This document shows, piece by piece, positions 1 to 12,200 of a DNA stretch of 64,000 bases; position 1 is the first letter of the stretch; each line of letters starts with the position of its first letter. The stretch is from positions 6,352,501-6,416,500 of the forward strand of contig CM065393.1 in NCBI GenBank assembly GCA_033060915.1. Direction: 5' to 3'. Both the position numbers and the translations under genes were made by a program. The notes under the pieces are model-generated. The model did not search any database. It worked only from the letters and a program-made list of their open reading frames with translations, and was not told where the DNA came from. Origin of the DNA: Euryodendron excelsum. Lineage: Eukaryota > Streptophyta > Magnoliopsida > Ericales > Pentaphylacaceae.

Positions 1-1037
1 ATATTCATACTCAAACTGACCTTCCACTGAAGTAGATCCAGTGGATAAATGAAATTCAAAACTCAATTTTCCAGTAATTTTGTTTTGTTAGTTGTCATTG
101 TTTTGGCGTGTTGCCTGTGCTACTACATTTAGTTGTCCACCATATGGAATGGTTTTGTTCTAAATTTTTTTACATCTACAAAATTGGTATTGAATTTTAT
201 AAGTATATAGGGTGGTGGATAGTTTTGGATGGAAAATAATTGAATCATTTTTTGTTTAGAAAATCTTTATCATGAATGTGTCATTCAATTGTATGAAAAC
301 CAATTTGTTGCCAGAATTATTAAATTTGTCCTTCACCGTTCTAAAGTTTTAAAAATAAACAAGGAATTTAGAATGCTCAAAATAGTCATAAGTTTTAGAC
401 AGAGTGCTCATATTCTTCATGATTCAGTTAGCTTACTATATAATGAAATTTTATTTATGTTATTTTCATTGCTATAGATAAAGACATTATTGTGAAAAGC
501 TTTTGGATAATTTGTCATATGGGTTGATTTCAATAATAGATAGAGGGATTGCCTGAGAAAGAAGAGTTTGATAAGTTGATTTCTGAGATGACGCATTGAA
601 GCTTCTGTTGAAGTGCGACCGAAGTGGACATACACCATCTAATTTTTTGTAATTCTAGGTTGTTTAGTTTCTCAAACATCCTATTTGCCAATTAGTTATT
701 TATTTGTTTGCTTATGATTTGTTAGCAAAAATTAGAACTCTATTGGACCTATTGAAACTAAGGGACATATATTTGAAACATTCAAAACATTTCTCTAAAT
801 CTTGAATATCTGGTTTTTGTTCAAGAACTTATTTGTTGAACTCTTGAACTTATTCAGGAAGGTTTCTATAATTTGATGGAAGATGCATATTTGTGAGTAG
901 TTGGTATACATGTTTATACATATTGTGTGTGATAATGTGCATGAAAACTAGATAAAATTAAAAGTATTCCACCATAATAAAAAAAAATATTTAATTACAT
1001 GAACTAGCCCGTGCTTTGCACGAGCAACCTCCACTAG
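1..1037 (+). mobile_element. Possible 3' end of a Helitron with exon-like pieces
   Basis: At 1007-1025 a short palindrome (CCGTGC, loop TTT, GCACGAG) is followed about ten bases later by CTAG (1034-1037) and then T. That is the usual layout of a plant Helitron 3' terminus: hairpin, then CTRR, then the host T. Helitrons often carry captured gene pieces, and two exon-like stretches lie upstream (543-599 and 858-892). The 5' terminus (TC after a host A) would lie outside the window or is not recognisable. The rest is AT-rich with no coding sequence. It could instead be chance or another element with a GC-rich hairpin end. Confidence 0.3.
543..599 (+). pseudogene. Exon-like coding fragment, family unknown
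   Basis: After an AG at 542-543 region, one frame reads GLPEKEEFDKLISEMTH and then TGA at 597-599. The hydrophilic, codon-like composition stands out from the AT-rich surroundings. A second frame continues EASVEVRPKWTYTI and stops near 643, which suggests a one-base frameshift in a former exon. A similar 35-nt exon-like piece at 858-892 (EGFYNLMEDAY) has AG before it and GTGAGT after it. I do not recognise the family. It may be a terminal exon of a gene lying to the left, or a captured or decayed fragment. Confidence 0.25.
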
Positions 1038-1098
1038 TATAGTTTAAAAAGCCCATACAAAACACTATCGTGGAACATTCCCATCACACCAAAACACA

Positions 1099-1283
1099 TT
1101 AAGGGGATGTTTGGATTGCTCCTTAAAAAAACTATAAGTTTAAACTAGTTTTAAAAAATCACTTTTTTAAATGGTTTTTTAAAGTCTAAGTTATTTTTAA
1201 AAAGCCACTTTTTAAGCAAGGAGCCAAACACAGTTTAAAAAAGTTGTAAGGTGCTAAAAAAGTTGCATCCAAACACCCTTTAA
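1099..1283. mobile_element. MITE with TTAA-flanked inverted termini
   Basis: The left end reads TTAAGGGGATGTTTGGAT and the reverse complement of the right end reads TTAAAGGGTGTTTGGAT, so the two ends are imperfect terminal inverted repeats. The interior is about 180 bp and AT-rich with no coding capacity. TTAA at both ends could be a target-site duplication or part of the termini. The GTTTGGAT-type end is common to several plant MITE groups, so the superfamily is not certain. Confidence 0.6.
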
Positions 1284-1540
1284 CAAAGTCAGTACCCAAA
1301 AATTTCCCTAGCTCTCCTCTTTCCTACCCAAAAATTTCCATTGCAACTTTGGCTTGGTCTTTTATAGAAAAAAACATTTGCATGCATATTTAGCCCAACA
1401 AGGCTAGCAAAGTCAGTAGAGAAGTAATGCTATTGGTGGTCAAATACTAAACTCCCATGAGAACCATGGCTTATGAGTAGTGTTGTTGTTATTGATTGTT
1501 TAATTTTTCACTTCTCTAATTAGTCTGCATTGTATTTTGT

Positions 1541-1604
1541 GGCTGACCCCTCACAGCCCAGGCATAACAACACAATTATAAGGGCGTGCTCTACCACTAA
1601 GCTA
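1541..1604 (-). repeat. tRNA-like dispersed repeat fragment
   Basis: On the minus strand 1604-1588 reads TAGCTTAGTGGTAGAGC, a good match to a tRNA A box (TRGCNNAGYGG). It is followed by GC-rich sequence including CCTGGGCTGTGAG at 1562-1550. A convincing B box (GGTTCGANNCC) is not seen at the expected spacing. It therefore resembles the head of a tRNA-derived SINE or an old tRNA pseudogene rather than a working tRNA gene. Confidence 0.35.
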
Positions 1605-1626
1605 ATAGCTCGTCAAGCGAGCCTCC

Positions 1627-3698
1627 CACTGGGGTGTAGCCAAGGGCGAAAGGAAGTTAGAGGCTTCCCTGGGCTATGGCCTAGGGGAGCCTAGCCTAAC
1701 TTCCATTTTTAATGTCCAAAATTTTTTAATATCTAAGTTTAGCTCACCTCAATATTGTTCAACCCACCTCTTTCTACTGCTCAACTTAACATCTTTTATT
1801 GTAGCCCAATTACCTAACAAAATCCACTTTAATCTTAATTCTTAAACCTAATACAAATTAAATTAATTACTTAACCATTAAAAAAGTGCCCTAGAAGAGA
1901 GGTAGATATGCTGATTTTTTATTTCTGTATTCATGCTCTGGAGCCCATAGCTGCTTGAAGGAGAGAGTCATTATTGACCCAAAAAAAAAAAAAAAAAGAA
2001 GACGACAACTGGTTGAAGATGGAAAAGTACATAACTAGAAGTTGTCTTTACATTCTTCAAGTAAGGTAAATGTGAAACTTATCTTTTTTGTTTACAAATT
2101 CAACACATGTTTGAAAGTTTAATTCTTTTTTTTTTTATCAATATAAATTTTTTATAATTGAAGTTAAACAATGGGGCATAAAGGGATAAGATTCAATGTA
2201 ATAAAATTTAGCAAAACATTAAGTGCAACAATTGAAAGACTAATCTTTCAATCTTCCATGGACCGAGAGGGTTCATTTTCCTTTCTAAAACATCAAAAAA
2301 ATAAGTAAATAAATTTCTGTTTAGTTTACCAACATTGGTAATGTTATTATATCACCCCAAGAGGGTTGAGGAAGTTTTTTTTACCCGTAAGTGATCATTT
2401 TGTCTAGAAAAAGGTTGAGGATTTTTTTATTATTTTTTTATTTTGCTTATATTCTTGTTTACCCATAGTTGGTTATTCTATCTTAATCGAATTCTTTCTG
2501 GTTAAAGAATCTCTTTCTAGATATACATAACAAAAAATATATTATTTTATTCTTTAAACCAAAAGTGGATATATCAAAAAATAATATGCCTTCTCTATCT
2601 AATGTTGGTACTTCAATTCCAGATGAGGAGTCTCCTTCTACACCTTGAATAGTTGATTATGGGAATTACTGGTTTATTTTGTTGAGCCTTGCAATACAAA
2701 TCCTTAGACATCTTAAATGCTATGAATTTGGTATCGACTACAAAAGCACTCCATCAAACTTTTACAATTGATGGCTTTGATACTCTCTTTATGCATGTGG
2801 AATCAATTTGTACACAGTATGACATCAATATGCCTATAATGTGTGCTTGTTACAAAGAAGCTACATGTCATTCTTGTCAGCAAAGAAATTACATTACAAT
2901 GGAGCATTATTACCTATTGATATATTTGACACTGTAATAGATCTTCAGTTGACAAAAATAAATAGCAGATTCAATGAGGGAGCAATGGAACTTCTTATAC
3001 TTAGCTCCGCTTTAAAACCAAAGGATGGCTTTTTAAGTCATCGAAAATTGATAAGATTTGCAGTCTTGCTGATAAATTTTATTTGGATGATTTCACTAAA
3101 AGATAAGATGCATAATTTGAAATGTCAATTGAAACATTATGAGCTTGATGTACATCATCATCAATAATTTCGAAATATGTCAATAATTTCGAAATATGTC
3201 AATAATTTCTAAATTATGTCGAGGATTAGTTGAAACAAATAAGTCACAACATTAATATCTAATTAAGAGGTTGATTCGTCTTGTTTTAACTCTTCCTGTT
3301 ATCACAATAACTACTAAACGAGTATTTTCAACTATAAAGTATGTTAAAACTGCTCTTCACAACAAGATGGAGGATGAGTTTCTTGCAGATTCTATAATTG
3401 TCTACATCAAAAGAGAACTTTCTGAACCTATCGATTCATATTCGAGAATAGATGATTTATATTCCATGAAGAATCATCGGGCACAAATTCACTAGGTACT
3501 TTTTCTTGGATATTTTTGAATATTTACCTCTTTATGTACACCTTTGCTACATACTAGTTATAAAATTGTTTAGTCTATATAATTTTTGCATATATATGTT
3601 CATGTTCTATAATTTGTTTTGTAATTTATTAAATTTTGATACAGCCCAAGGCAATCAAAATCCTCGCTTCGCCTTTGGGTACGGCTATGCCCAAAATG
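1627..3698 (+). mobile_element. Degenerate hAT-type DNA transposon
   Basis: About 2.1 kb. It ends in weak inverted repeats: the left has GGTGTAGCCAAGGGCGAA and the reversed right end has GGCATAGCCGTACCC. In the 3' half a transposase remnant of the plant TTF/MYM-type zinc-finger hAT group is readable (2689-3495). The 5' half is non-coding and AT-rich, so the zinc-finger region is lost or unrecognisable. I did not find a convincing 8-bp target duplication, so the outer limits are approximate. Confidence 0.55.
2689..3495 (+). pseudogene. hAT transposase remnant (C-terminal half)
   Basis: Three frames joined by frameshifts give family landmarks in the right order. First SLDILNAMNLVSTTKAL (from about 2695). 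Then FNEGAMELLILSSALKPKDG (about 2970-3030). Last, the hAT dimerisation block LVLTLPVITITTKRVFS (3277-3327), then NKMEDEFLADSIIVYIKRE, ending with a YSMKNHRAQ-type tail. In intact relatives this C-terminal region mediates dimerisation of the DDE transposase. Here the frame is broken several times and the catalytic core upstream is missing, so no active enzyme is possible. Confidence 0.75.
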
Positions 3699-4407
3699 AG
3701 AGAAACCCCATCCCTCCTTCGAGATTTTATTCTTCTTAGTGGCTACCTTATTCCTCTCTTTCCATTTTTCGCCCCTATGCCCTTAATAGGTTGTTCTAAA
3801 GGATGCCCTGTTCTTCCATCAATCAATTACTTTTTCTTGTTAGTATACCATGGGGGGTTGTCTCCATTGGTTTGCCAAAGCAATGGAAGACTTGAACTAC
3901 AAATTTCTCCTTTTATTATATTCTTGTTAGATCTTGGAAATGATCAATTCACATAATGCTTATCTAGTAAATATTATTCGAAATAATAAAACAACGGAAA
4001 GGATTTTCCTAAGAGAGAGAGGGGACTGAAATAGAGGGAAAAGAAAGGGAAAGAGGGAAGGGAATGTAGAGAAAATAATCACACACACTCTCTCTCTTTC
4101 TCTCTATTATGTCATTCCTCTTTCCATTGAATTTCAAATAAGGGAAAGGATTTTACTTCCAATTTTCTTTTATTTTGTTTGTAAAACCAAATAAGAGAAG
4201 GAAAAATATTTTTTCTTCCATTTACTTTTCCCTTTCATTCCATTCCCTTTTCTTTTGCAAGTTCCAAACAATGTATAAGATATTCATTGCAAGCAAAGAT
4301 CGAAATATCAAAAAACAACTTTCATGTAAAGATAAACATAATTTAAGCCCTGATCATAGATATCAAGGAGGCAAGATAAACATTGTTCAAGCTCAATGAT
4401 CATAACC

Positions 4408-4410
<3 letters not shown>
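3699..4410. other. Non-coding DNA between hAT remnant and (AG)n tract
   Basis: No gene is seen. Around 4010-4250 the sequence is alternately purine-rich (GGGAAAGAGGGAAGGG) and pyrimidine-rich (CTCTCTCTTTCTCTC), partly self-complementary, as in a decayed GA-rich inverted element. Open frames here are short and have no recognisable protein family. Confidence 0.4.

Positions 4411-4494
<84 letters not shown>
4411..4494. repeat. (AG)42 microsatellite
   Basis: An uninterrupted dinucleotide run of 84 bases, about 1.2 kb upstream of the EBS7-like start codon. The two open frames across it on the minus strand are only poly-SL artefacts. Plant BBR/BPC proteins bind GA repeats, so a regulatory role is conceivable, but nothing here proves one. 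Confidence 0.98.
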
Positions 4495-4495
<1 letters not shown>

Positions 4496-5580
4496 ATGGA
4501 GGATGCTTTTAAAGATGAGGTGTTGTTGAAAACGGACTGAGCTATGATCTGGATTTGAATACTGAGCTCTGATATGGAAAAAGTCACTGAAAGAAACTTG
4601 GTAAAACTCACAAAACAATGAAAGTATAGGCATAATTACAATTACTTTGTTGTGGTACATATAACTTGTAAAAAAGCATGGTTATTAAACATGTTTCTTT
4701 GAAACCCTCAATTTGCAACCATGCTTTTACTATTTCTTAATTTACACCATATAGTTTTTTTTCCTAGCTTTTGTGTCTTATACAGTTTTTTTTTTTTTTT
4801 ACTAAAGTTGAAATTTATTTTTTATACGGCTAATTTTCACTTTTTTTTATATAGAAAAACATGAAAAAACAATTATTTTTGGTCTTTTTAATTAAAAAAA
4901 GTGAAAAGCAACCTTTAAAGCTTATGTAAAATTTTTTTGAGTTTTGAAAGAAAAACTAGATAAGTTAAAGGAAAGCTAGTAAAGAAAGCTAAATGAAACT
5001 GAGTGCACAATTGTCAAAAACGTTTTATGTGTAAATAGTATTTATACTAACAATTTGATGGCAAACCACACTTTTAGTGTTCTTTGAATTTACGCGTAAC
5101 ACTTTGTTGCCAATCATTCACATAATATATTTTCAATTTGCAAATAAAGAGTGGTTGGCGGCACTTTTTTTGTTTTTCAAATTTCCACAAACGAGTTTTT
5201 ATTTCAAAAATAAAAATGTCATTCACATAAATAAAAATGCAATTAAGAAAACAGAGCTTATGCATCCAGCTTTAAATAAAAATGTAATTGCTGACCACTT
5301 TGTACATGAGTATTATAAATAATTTGAAACCATCTTTATTTTAGTATAATTTTGATACATTAACATGATATAATTTTTTTAGACAAATGGCGCCAAAATG
5401 CTTTACGTTTTTATAGCGTTACTTTTTGTGTTATACCCTGTCTTACTTCAGTGGTCCCTTTTGCGTAAAAAATAAAAGCTATTTCATAATTAAACTCTTT
5501 TTTTTAAATAAGTATTTTTAAATATTTTGTCAGTAAATGAAGATTACTGCGTACACTTTCCTCTCATGCTTACATGGCGT
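4495..5580. other. AT-rich upstream DNA, nothing recognised
   Basis: No coding frame, RNA gene or element end can be supported. The sequence is AT-rich with many T/A homopolymers and leads into the presumed promoter of the EBS7-like gene. Confidence 0.5.
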
Positions 5581-5702
5581 TACCCTATTGGTTGCTTCAC
5601 GGAAAACTACGTAATTTACAGACACGAATAAAAAGTAAATAATTGCATATACATATATATATATATATCATCCATAGCCTCGGATCTTCAGAGGGAGCTC
5701 CA
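5581..5702 (+). promoter_or_regulatory. Presumed core promoter / 5' leader of the EBS7-like gene
   Basis: Just upstream of the start codon lie an inverted CCAAT box (ATTGG, 5587-5591), a palindromic ACGT-core element (TACGTA, 5608-5613) and a (TA)n run (about 5652-5668) that could act as a TATA region. ACGT cores are bound by bZIP factors, and ER-stress bZIPs act through CCAAT plus ACGT-type motifs. However, the canonical ERSE spacing (CCAAT-N9-CCACG) is absent. The transcription start cannot be placed from sequence alone. Confidence 0.35.
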
Positions 5703-5789
5703 ATGGCGGAAGAATCCGAAACCCGGACTTCAACCTCACAAGAATCTTCGTCTCAAAGATCTTCAGAAGACACTCTGAAGCAGCCCCAG
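5703..5789 (+). CDS. EBS7: EBS7-like gene, exon 1
   Basis: Residues 1-29, starting [18 protein letters not shown]. The first ATG of the frame is at 5703; the open frame upstream has no other ATG. The donor CAG|GTTTTC at 5790 leaves phase 0. Confidence 0.8.
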
Positions 5790-6172
5790 GTTTTCTATTT
5801 CCCAAAATTCTTTTACCCAACTTTTTTCACTTTCTTGTTGAATATTTCAATTTTCCATTGAGTTTGTTTATCGTTGTTAGGTGTAAATCATATGTTCCTG
5901 TGAATTATAATTGTTTGGATCACGGGTTTTATTGTTCTTGGTGAAAATCTGTTCTAGGGTTTTGTTTACCAGTTATGACGCGATTGATCCAAGGTTTGTG
6001 ATTTATTTGTTTTGTGAGTTGATTCAATTTGGGCTTCTTGTGATCAATAACGTGCTTTTAGAAACGTTTAATATGTTGGGCTTGTTTGTATTTTCCATAG
6101 CATTAAAAACATCTAATTGTTTTAACTTTGTTCGATTTTATGTGGAAGATAGCTCTCCCTCACTCTCTCTGG

Positions 6173-6234
<62 letters not shown>

Positions 6235-9200
6235 AGCACACACACAGCTTAGGGTTTAGAGACTGGGTGATTAGTGATAGGAAGTGTTATTGTGTGGAAG
6301 TAGGGAATTTGGGAACTATGGTTTTCGGATTGTAGCTAATGCGGTGTAACATGAGTGACCGGAAGGGTCTTAGATCATGAGCTGTGCATGTTTATTTTTG
6401 TTCTCCTTACTACCTATTTTGATAAGAAGTCTCAGATGGAGCATAAATGGGGTGACTTCATTTAGATAGAGATTAGGTAATACTGGATTGATGGCTGAAT
6501 TGGTTTTCTAAAAATATAGTGCCAAGTTTTTGCAAAGTGTACTAGTTCATCACTTCATTCTCTCTCTCTCTCTCTCCTTGGGTTATGAAACTCCTAGACG
6601 ATATGCGGAGTGAAGACAATTTTGGTTTGAGAAACATGTTCTTAGCAATTTAGTGTTATTTAAAAAATAATAATTAAAGGGATTCAGTGCTAGGTCTGAG
6701 TAAGGCAGTCTTGCAGAAAATGACTGAAAATGAACCCAATAACTTACACCACTAATGTACTTAAGCCTATACTGTTGTGCTACCATGACATTAATGAGAA
6801 AGGGTTTTTACACTTTGCTGAAATTGCATTTATTTTGGTTCTTTCAAAGTTTATAGATTTGTAAAAGGTCTACAAAAATGGTTCATGTTGATGTATCATA
6901 TGGGCCGTGTATCGGATGTTGTAACTAGCTCTCTTTTATCTCTGCTATCATCAATAATAGAAGCCAAATATATTATATATTAATTTGTCTATAAATTTTG
7001 TTTGTGTTTGCCTAATTATTGCTTAATGTACCCAATTAAATGCTTTTCTTCTTTCCTGATCCTTGACTAAAGAAAATGTTTTGACACTAGAAATGAGTCT
7101 GGGTGGGTTAGTTTTTGGGTGGTGGGACCCTTCAAATTTAGGAAATATAGGGAACTTATCTAACTTGAATCAACCATGAGCCCACCTCCCCTTCCCCTTG
7201 TCTTTGTGCTCCCCAGCCCTCCCAAATAAAGAAAACGATGACCCAACTATCTCCTCCTTCCAATTATTCTTCACATTCTTCTTGTATTACATTTCTGGCA
7301 TTAATAACATCCCATTCTCTTTTGCAGTATACGACTGAAAACTACCCCATCTTTTAATTTAAGTTTGAATCATTTACGGTCAGGTCCGGATTTCTTGCGG
7401 GAGTGATTTGGAAGATCCAAAACCAAAGATAGTGGTATTTGCTAGCAACAACATAATGGAGGCAGTCAATCAATATAGATTGATCCGAAGCCTTTGTTTA
7501 TCCAATGTGAAAAACTAAAGAATCTGACCAAAATAAAATATTTCACCTTCTTTACTTTGGGAAATTTGATAGCCTACAGGGAGTTTCTATGGGTTGGGAT
7601 TGGGGAGGAGTTTAATATCACTCGGTGGATTGGGACGCAAGTTGTACTCCCCATAGAGGCGGCAGTTTTGGCATTCGGAGGCTGGCATTCTTCAATTAAG
7701 TTCTTTAGGGCATGTTTAGTTGGGAGATAAGAAAATGGGGAATAAGTAATACTGTGAGATTAGGAAAGTGGTGATAGGTGATAAGTAATACCTGATATGA
7801 TGGGGGATTACTCATACTACGTTTGGTTAGGATAGGATTATGATAGGGATAAGAAATATTATTTCAAAATATCACATTAAAAATAAAAAAATTAATAAAA
7901 AGATTAATTTTAAATTATAATATATCTATTTAATATTATATTAACTTATTATAATAATAGAAGGAGGGTAAAAATGTCATTTTAGAGTTTATTCCAAGGG
8001 AGGGGATAAGTAATACCACGTCCCTCATGGTATTACTTATCCCCCATTGTGGGATTAGCAGTTCGGAGGGATGACTAATCCCATACCATTTTTTTTTTTG
8101 TCAAACATGATTTTTGTGAGACCCACGGGATAACTAATCCAATCCCCCACTTTTATCCCTCAACTAAACTTGCCCTTAGGGTAAATAGGTTTGGAATTTG
8201 CTTGTGACCAGGACAAGTTTTGGAGGGTGATGAAGGCAAAATACTGTAGTTTGTGGGGTCATGGGAGGTATCCATGTCATTTGGCTTGGGGCTATGGAAG
8301 GGCGTTTGGTCTAAGGAGACTAGAAGAGTGACTTTTAACAACACATCTAATTTGTGGTTGGTAATGGGGAGAAGGTTTGGTTTTAGAGTCATTTTTGGTC
8401 GGGAAGATAAGCTGGAGGAGGCCTTCCCATTTTTGGCTCAGATTGCGGTTAACAAGCAAGCTTCTACTGGGGATTATCGGAAGACAGAAGGTAATCAGGT
8501 TTTTGGGGATATTGCCTTTGTCGTTAGTTTCTTCGGTAGGGGTTTGCGGATCTAAGGCTCCCTCCCATGTTGCCTTTTTTCTACGGACGACGATATACAG
8601 TAAAATTCTCATCATTGATAACTTGATCAAAAGGCTGCAGATCCACATCAATTTGTGTTGTCTATGTAAGTTCGATGGGAGTCAGTTAATCATCTTCTCA
8701 TACATTATGGGGTGGGGAGAAATCTATGGTCTTTGAACAAAAGACGGCAGAGCCACATGAATTGGTGTTGCTTGTGTAATCTAGATGGGGAGTCGGTTAA
8801 TCATCTCCACATTCATTGTGGGGTGGTGAGAGATCCATGGTCTTTGATTTTGAGTATGGTATTGAGTGCGTTTTGCCAAGGAGCGCGAGGGACCTCATTC
8901 ATTCTTGGAAGGGGGGTGGAGTGTGCAAAGAAGAGAGAAGATATGGAATCTGGTATTTTTGGCCAAGGAGCCTTTGAAGGGGTTCAGGATCATGTGCTTA
9001 AACTAAAGAGCAATGTTTTGCCCATTTTTATTAGTTGGTTCTCAAGAAGGATTAATTCATCCATGGATTAGTTATCTATAAAACTTTTCTTTTGATTTCA
9101 TTTTGTAATTGGGATGAACCTCATCGGTGCTTTTTAATTTTTTTTTCGGGTACAAAAAATAGATGTGCAAATAGGTTACTCCACACTTCCGACAGGAAGC

Positions 9201-12200
9201 ATTTTGGTATCTAGATGCTTAGATGAAAGTTTTGGAGTTGCCTCTTATTGTGAGCGTCATAATGTCAAAAGTTACCTTGTTTTTTTAGATAGTTCATTTG
9301 ATGCAGTCCTAGGTTTCCAAAATGATGCTCTGATACCAATTGATACAATTCTAGGTTTTGTAATGCATGAATTATGAAGACAACTGAAGAACTTTATGAA
9401 AGAAAACCTGAACAACCAAATTCAGCATGCATAAATCTCTCATAACAGTGGACAAACAAGATAAAATGGCAGTAAAGTAATAGGCGAAGATATTAGTGGA
9501 CAAAACAACTCAATACAATGTAATTTGAATCCTGATAGCCAAAACAGTAGTAGTTTATTACAAATACAACTAAATTACTCAAACTAGAGATTAAATTGAT
9601 ACTAAAGCTTACTAAATATCTAGCACAGACGAAAATCCAAAGTAGCAACAACTATAGAAGATGGCAGCAGCAGCAGTGAAACTGTTATTATTGAGAAAGG
9701 TAGCAACAGCAGGAAAGAGGGCAGCAATAACAGCAGAGGATAGCAAGCAAGGGAGAAATAGAAAAGAGAAAACAATAGAGATGCAGGGAATGTGAAAGGA
9801 AAGTCCAACAAAGAAGTGGGGAGAAAGGGCATAAATGTAGGGGGAGGAAGAAGAAAGTTTAGCAGAGGGAAAGATGCAGAAAATCAGAGGGAAGAAGAGA
9901 AAAGAGTAGTCTACAGAGATGTAGAAAGGTGGGAGAAAGAGAGAGTTGAGAGGGAAAGGGAGAGAGAATTATAAAGACAACTGGAGAATTTTATGAAAGG
10001 AAACCTGAACAACCAAATTCAGCTTGCATAAATTTCTCATAGACAAACAAGATAAAATGACAATAAAGTAATAGGCCAAGATATTAGGGGACAAAACAAC
10101 TCAATCCAATCTGTGTCCATGATAATAACCTCAAATATTACCTTTAACTATGCTTAAAATCTTATTCTTGTATTCGATGGTGAAAGCCACGATTATTGAA
10201 GTATTCAAATGAAAACTCTCTTCATTTCTCAAGATTTGTGAAAAATAGCAGAGGAAGGTTTTCTAGTACCTGAAAGTCAAGAAGTACTAAACTCCTGGAC
10301 ACAAGCCAAACAAAAGGAATACAAGGAGAATGTAAGAAAAAATGCAAGAGATTTACTCAACATTCAACAGGGTTAAGTAAATCTATTTTTCTTAGAATTA
10401 TGAGTGTAAAGACTTTCAAAAGGGCATGGAAAATCTTAAAGGCCAAATTTCAAGGGTCTAAAAAAGTTCTCCATAAAGTTTTAATCTTTATGGCGTGATT
10501 TTGACAATCTAGCTATGAACGAAAATGAAACCATTCAGCTATTTTTTACAATAGTGGATGAAATTGTTAACAAAATTAGAAGCTATGGAGAAACTATTCA
10601 AGAGAAAAATAGTTAAAAAATTATTGAGAAGCTTGCCAAAAAAATTGAGCATATTGTTGATGCAAAGAAGAATCTAAAGATTTGTTTAAACTCACTCTTT
10701 ATGAGCTCATGAGCCCATAAAAAAAGAATGGCCAACTTTGTAGGAACAAATGTTGAGCAAGTATTCCAGTCAAAGCTCAATATTTCAAAAAACAGGAATT
10801 TAGAAAATGGAGGAGGGGGCTCATTTCAACAATATCAACAAGGAAACAGGCGCTAAAACTTTGGCAACCGCAATCGAGGAAGAGGAAGGAAAAAATACTA
10901 CCACCAAACAAATAAAGTTGGTAACTAGCAATCTAGCTCTACTTGTCTTGTTTATGGTATATTTAATGATCAATCCAAAGATTGCAGACTTAGATGCACC
11001 AAGTGTAGAGTTCGAAATTATTCATAGAGAGATTGTTGGTATCAACAAAAACATGAAAAGACTGAAGCAAATTTCTCTAAAGAAAATGATTCAACGCAAA
11101 TGTTCTATTCGTGCATGAGTATACATCATCAAGATGTGCTCAACACATGGTATCTAAATATTAAATGCAACAATCACATGATCGGAAATGACAAGTGCTT
11201 TGTCAAAATGAACAATCAGATCTCTTTCCAAGTCAAATTAGGAAATGAAAATCAGCATCTTGTCAAAGGTAAAGGAATAATGGCAGTACAAACCAAGGGA
11301 GATAAAACCACGCTCATAAATGTATGCCCTTGGTTTGACTCAAAATTTACTGAGTATTGGGCAATTAATTCAAAAAGGATACTCGGTGAACTTTAAAGGA
11401 GGCAACTGCACATTAAGTGACAAAAATAATTTGTTAGTGGCTAATGTAAAAATGGCACCAAGCAAAATATTTCGTCTTAACTTGCCACTGGATGAAAATT
11501 TTGCCTCGAAAACTGATAAAACTGATGAATCCTTACTTTGGCATTGGAGATATGGACACTTGAACTACAAATGATTGAAATTACTAGAACAAAAGAACAT
11601 GGTGATTGGACTGCCTAAAATTGAAAAATATGACAAAATTTATGAAGAATGTATATATGGAAAAATGTACAAACTAACATTTCTCAAGACTGCGTAGTGA
11701 GCAAAATCTCTACTTGAATTTGTACATCCAGACATTTGTCGACCAACAAAAACTCCCTCATTAGGAAACAAAAGATATTTTCTTCTCTTTGTTAATGATT
11801 TTAGCACGATGATGTGGGTCTACTTCTTGGAGCAAAAGTCCAAAGCCTTCTCAATATTTCTTTAATTCAAGAAGATGGTAGAAAGACAAAGCGGTCATCT
11901 ACTGATGGTGCTCAGAATTGATTATGGTGGAGAATTCTTGTCTAAAGAATTTATAAACTACTATAAAAATGAAGGAATCAGATAGCTGCTGACAGTTTGT
12001 CGCGCTTCTCAACAAAATGACGTGACAGAATGAAAGAATCGCACCATTATTGAGATAGCACGAAGCATGTTGAAAGCCAAAGGTATTTCCAACAATTTGT
12101 AGGGAAAAACAGTCAACACATCAATTTACATTCTCAACCGGTCTCCAACAAAAGCAGTCCCAAACAAAACTCCCTATAAAGCTTGGTACAATCGTAAGCA

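Noticed and set aside
1588..1604. Functional tRNA gene suggested by the A-box match
   Set aside because: No B box at proper spacing and no cloverleaf can be drawn; treated as a repeat fragment.
4393..4660. Minus-strand ORFs with long Ser-Leu runs
   Set aside because: Translation of the (AG)42 microsatellite.
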